The translations under genes and the position numbers were made by a program. A DNA stretch of 64,000 bases from Virgibacillus_O sediminis. GTDB taxonomy: Bacteria > Bacillota > Bacilli > Bacillales > Amphibacillaceae. This document shows positions 61,780 through 64,000 of the stretch, piece by piece (positions within the stretch are counted from its first letter, which is position 1; each line of letters starts with the position of its first letter). The notes under the pieces are model-generated. The model did not search any database. It was not told the DNA's origin and saw only the letters and a list, made by a program, of their open reading frames with translations. The stretch is taken from NCBI RefSeq assembly GCF_042643265.1, contig NZ_JBHRRZ010000009.1, forward strand, positions 53,449 to 117,448. Reading direction: 5' to 3'.

Positions 61780-62526
61780 ATGCCAAATTTAAAGGATCAA
61801 GTCATTCTGGTAACAGGAGCTAATCGAGGCCAGGGTAAAGCGATTGCTGAGCATCTAATGGAGGTAGGTGCTAACGTAGTCGTAGGTGCCCGTCAATATG
61901 AAAATGCGTTGAAGGTAGTTGAGGAACTAGCAGATTCCCGTGCCTACTCGGTTCAGTTGGATGTTACAAAGGAAGTTGAATGGAAAGCAGCGGTAGAAGA
62001 AATCGTAGAGCAATTCGGCAAGATTGATGTGTTGGTGAATAATGCCGGTCTCTTAATCCGCAAGCCATTTACGGAGATTTCCACTGAAGAGTATCTTCAG
62101 CTGATCCATGTCAACCAGATGGGTGTGTTTCTCGGGATGCAATCGGTCATACCGTTTATGGAGAAACAAGGAAAAGGTTCCATCGTTAACAATGTGTCGG
62201 TCTCAGCCTTTTCCCCGATCGCCCATTCATCTGCTTATGCTGCAAGTAAAGCGTCTGTGGTGGCAATGTCCAAAGCAGCAGCGGTTGAACTGGGACCCAA
62301 GGGAATTCGCGTAAATATGATTCATCCCGGTGGAGTCGATACCGACATGGCTACCAATGGAGAGGAAGTCCCGGCCTATTATCAGTCCGTCCCACTGGGA
62401 AGGATCGGCAAACCAATGGAAATTGCTAAGGCTGTCGCCTATTTTGCATCCGATGACAGCTCGTACTGTACGGGGGCAGAATTGGTCGTCGACGGCGGAA
62501 TGACACTGGGAAATGCCGAGGGGTGA
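61780..62526 (+). CDS. SDR-family dehydrogenase, FabG/gluconate-dehydrogenase-like
   Basis: 248 residues, RBS CGGGAGGAATTT. Classical SDR: TGANRGQGKAIAEHL, NNAGLLIRKP, and the catalytic YAASKASVVAMSK. C-terminal DGGMTLGNAEG is typical of sugar or 3-oxoacyl reductases. Substrate cannot be told. The stop is followed within 20 bases by a GC-rich repeat array. Confidence 0.9.
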   Translation: MPNLKDQVILVTGANRGQGKAIAEHLMEVGANVVVGARQYENALKVVEELADSRAYSVQLDVTKEVEWKAAVEEIVEQFGKIDVLVNNAGLLIRKPFTEISTEEYLQLIHVNQMGVFLGMQSVIPFMEKQGKGSIVNNVSVSAFSPIAHSSAYAASKASVVAMSKAAAVELGPKGIRVNMIHPGGVDTDMATNGEEVPAYYQSVPLGRIGKPMEIAKAVAYFASDDSSYCTGAELVVDGGMTLGNAEG

Positions 62527-62544
62527 GTGGCAGCACGGCCCAGC

Positions 62545-62612
62545 ACTCGGGCGCCAGCACCTGCCACTTGGGCCTCACACCCACTCACTCGGGCGCCAGC
62601 ACCCCCGACTTA
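62545..62612 (+). repeat. GC-rich 21/42-bp tandem repeat, locus C
   Basis: About one and a half 42-base units starting ACTCGGGCGCCAGCACCTGC (62545) and again at 62587. Same core and phase as locus B. It lies between the SDR stop and the eutH leader. Confidence 0.8.
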
Positions 62613-62691
62613 CCCCGCACATCATCATCATATATGTTAAAGTGACTGTATAGATAAAAACAGTAAAACAACATGCATTGGGGTAGAGGAA

Positions 62692-63822
62692 ATGGGTATT
62701 AATGACATTATTGTTTACATAGTGATGGGCTTTTTCTGTTTAGGGGCCATTGACAAATGTATCGGAAACAGATGGGGGCTGGGGAAGCAGTTCACGGATG
62801 GGTTTATGACGATGGGGCCTATTGCGCTTGCCATGGTGGGTATTATATCGCTGGCTCCGGTTCTTGCTTCCATTCTGACTCCTCTCATTGCGCCTGTGTA
62901 TGGATTAGTGGGAGCGGACCCGGCATCGTTCGCGAATACCATCATCGCCATGGATTCCGGAGGCCATGCATTAGCAACAGAAATGTCCCAAAATGAAGAT
63001 GCTGAATTGTTTGCATGGGTGTTTTTGGGTTCCATGATGGGACCGACGCTGGTATTTACGATTCCTGTAGGGTTGGGAATTATTGAGAAAGAGCATCAAT
63101 CGTTTTTTGCCAGGGGGATTTTATTGGGCTTGATAACAGTGCCGTTCGGCTGCCTGGTCGGTGGTATTGTCGCACAAATACCCCTGTTAGTTATTATCCA
63201 AAACCTCATTCCAACGATCCTTTTATTCATATTGATCGCTTTCGGCCTTTGGAAGTATACAGAGAAGACGATTTCCGGGTTTTCTAAATTGGCCAAGGGG
63301 ATACAGATTACTGCTATCATCGGATTGACAGCAATCTCTGTTGAAACTGTTACAGGGTTTACGGTTATACCCAATATGGCCCCATTAATGGAAGGAATCG
63401 AAATTGTTGCAAGGGTTGCTGTATTTCTTGCAGGCGCATTTCCAATGATTGCCTTTATCTCCTTCCTTTTTAAGAAATCATTGAGGAGAATAGGGGAGTT
63501 CTTACATATAAATGAAACATCTACTGCGGGTTTAATGGCATCTTTGGCCCATAACATTCCCATGTTCTCTATTTTCAAGGACATGGATGATAGAGGAAAA
63601 GTCATTAATATAGCCTTTGCCGTCAGCGGCTCTTTTGTGTTCGGCGCCCACTTGGGATTTGTGGCAGGCGTCAACAAGGAGATTGTGTTTGCGATGATAG
63701 CAGGAAAGCTTGCTGGGGGTCTGAGTGCTGTCTTCTTAGCGATCATCACTACACGACACACCAAGCAGGTGGACAAGTCGGTAAAAAGTGGGGCGGAGAT
63801 GGACGGGGCAATCGGGGAATAA
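62692..63822 (+). CDS. eutH: Ethanolamine transporter EutH
   Basis: 376 residues, about ten membrane helices, full-length EutH. DKCIGNRWGLGKQFTDGFMT, GADPASFANTIIAMDSGGHA and SLAHNIPMFSIFKDMDDRGK are family hallmarks. Facilitated diffusion of ethanolamine at low pH. No other eut gene is nearby, so it may feed a lipid or nitrogen pool. Confidence 0.92.
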   Translation: MGINDIIVYIVMGFFCLGAIDKCIGNRWGLGKQFTDGFMTMGPIALAMVGIISLAPVLASILTPLIAPVYGLVGADPASFANTIIAMDSGGHALATEMSQNEDAELFAWVFLGSMMGPTLVFTIPVGLGIIEKEHQSFFARGILLGLITVPFGCLVGGIVAQIPLLVIIQNLIPTILLFILIAFGLWKYTEKTISGFSKLAKGIQITAIIGLTAISVETVTGFTVIPNMAPLMEGIEIVARVAVFLAGAFPMIAFISFLFKKSLRRIGEFLHINETSTAGLMASLAHNIPMFSIFKDMDDRGKVINIAFAVSGSFVFGAHLGFVAGVNKEIVFAMIAGKLAGGLSAVFLAIITTRHTKQVDKSVKSGAEMDGAIGE

Positions 63823-63880
63823 AGGATTCCCAACAACAGCCTCCCTTTGGTTGAAGAGCAATTTCCCCGCTAGAAAAAAG

Positions 63881-64000
63881 GTTCTAAGTCAAATGTTGGG
63901 GTGGGAGTCCAAACTCCTGCCCCTTTATCCTAATGAATTGCCGATTGATTTGAATTGATGATGTAATAAAACGCGATGTTTCAAGCGGTCATACCTTCGG
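63881..64000 (-). mobile_element. Terminal part of an ISL3-family element (continues past window)
   Basis: Starts with GGTTCTAAGTCAAATGTTGG, an ISL3-type terminal repeat, then a hairpin (GGGGTGGGAGT...ACTCCTGCCCC). On the minus strand the frame entering at 64000 reads RRYDRLKHRVLLHHQFKSIG and ends NSLG plus TAA at 63925, the C-terminus of the transposase. Whether the whole gene is intact is outside the window. Confidence 0.6.

Noticed and set aside
63096..63836. 246-codon minus-strand frame opposite eutH
   Set aside because: Antisense shadow; eutH carries family motifs throughout.

Overview
The window reads as chromosomal DNA of a Gram-positive, low-to-moderate GC member of the Bacillaceae, perhaps from the halotolerant side of the family. 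The evidence is strong AGGAGG-type ribosome binding sites, frequent TTG/GTG starts, three LCP (LytR-CpsA-Psr) ligases, a SecA2/SlaP/CsaB S-layer module, an EcsAB-type ABC pair, and small Bacillus-type families (DUF1659, DUF2922, YvrJ, DUF421, DUF2512, DUF4236, DUF4256). No rRNA, tRNA or CRISPR array was seen. All family names come from reading motifs by eye; no database search was run.

Bases 1-20,000 form a cell-surface polysaccharide island, all on the plus strand and AT-rich, with most genes overlapping or a few bases apart. It holds the enzymes for two unusual activated sugars. One set (WbpA/B/E/D/I-like) matches the route to UDP-2,3-diacetamido-2,3-dideoxy-mannuronic acid. The other (PglF/E/D-like plus a PglC-like phosphotransferase) matches the route to UDP-N,N'-diacetylbacillosamine and its loading on undecaprenyl phosphate. 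Around them are a Wzx flippase, a Wzy polymerase, two GT4 glycosyltransferases and a membrane-anchored alpha/alpha-toroid protein that may edit or cut the polymer. A GT2 polysaccharide synthase, an LCP ligase and a LysM-NodB deacetylase follow.

Bases 18,300-23,350 are a mobile-element graveyard: remnants of ISL3 and IS1182 families and two truncated IS21 elements joined head to head. Bases 23,366-35,660 form an S-layer/secondary cell wall polymer module. On the minus strand are secA2, slaP and an O-antigen-ligase-like gene. Divergent to them are a CsaB pyruvyltransferase fused to a GT4 glycosyltransferase, a MurJ-type flippase and galU. Two more LCP ligases follow. No S-layer protein gene is present in the window.

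Bases 35,800-64,000 are mixed chromosomal genes: the DUF1659-DUF2922-YvrJ cassette, a MerR regulator with a CNNM/CorC exporter, an orphan UDP-sulfoquinovose synthase homologue, a 52 percent glutamine protein, an EcsAB pair with a broken ecsB, an Asn-heptad coiled-coil protein, a panG-panB-panC-panD operon, a cold shock protein, transporters (MFS, EamA, EutH), and the end of an ISL3-type element at the right edge. Two tandem-repeat families stand out: a 40-bp repeat in eight contiguous copies near 37.2 kb, and a GC-rich 21/42-bp repeat found at three separate places just downstream of plus-strand genes.
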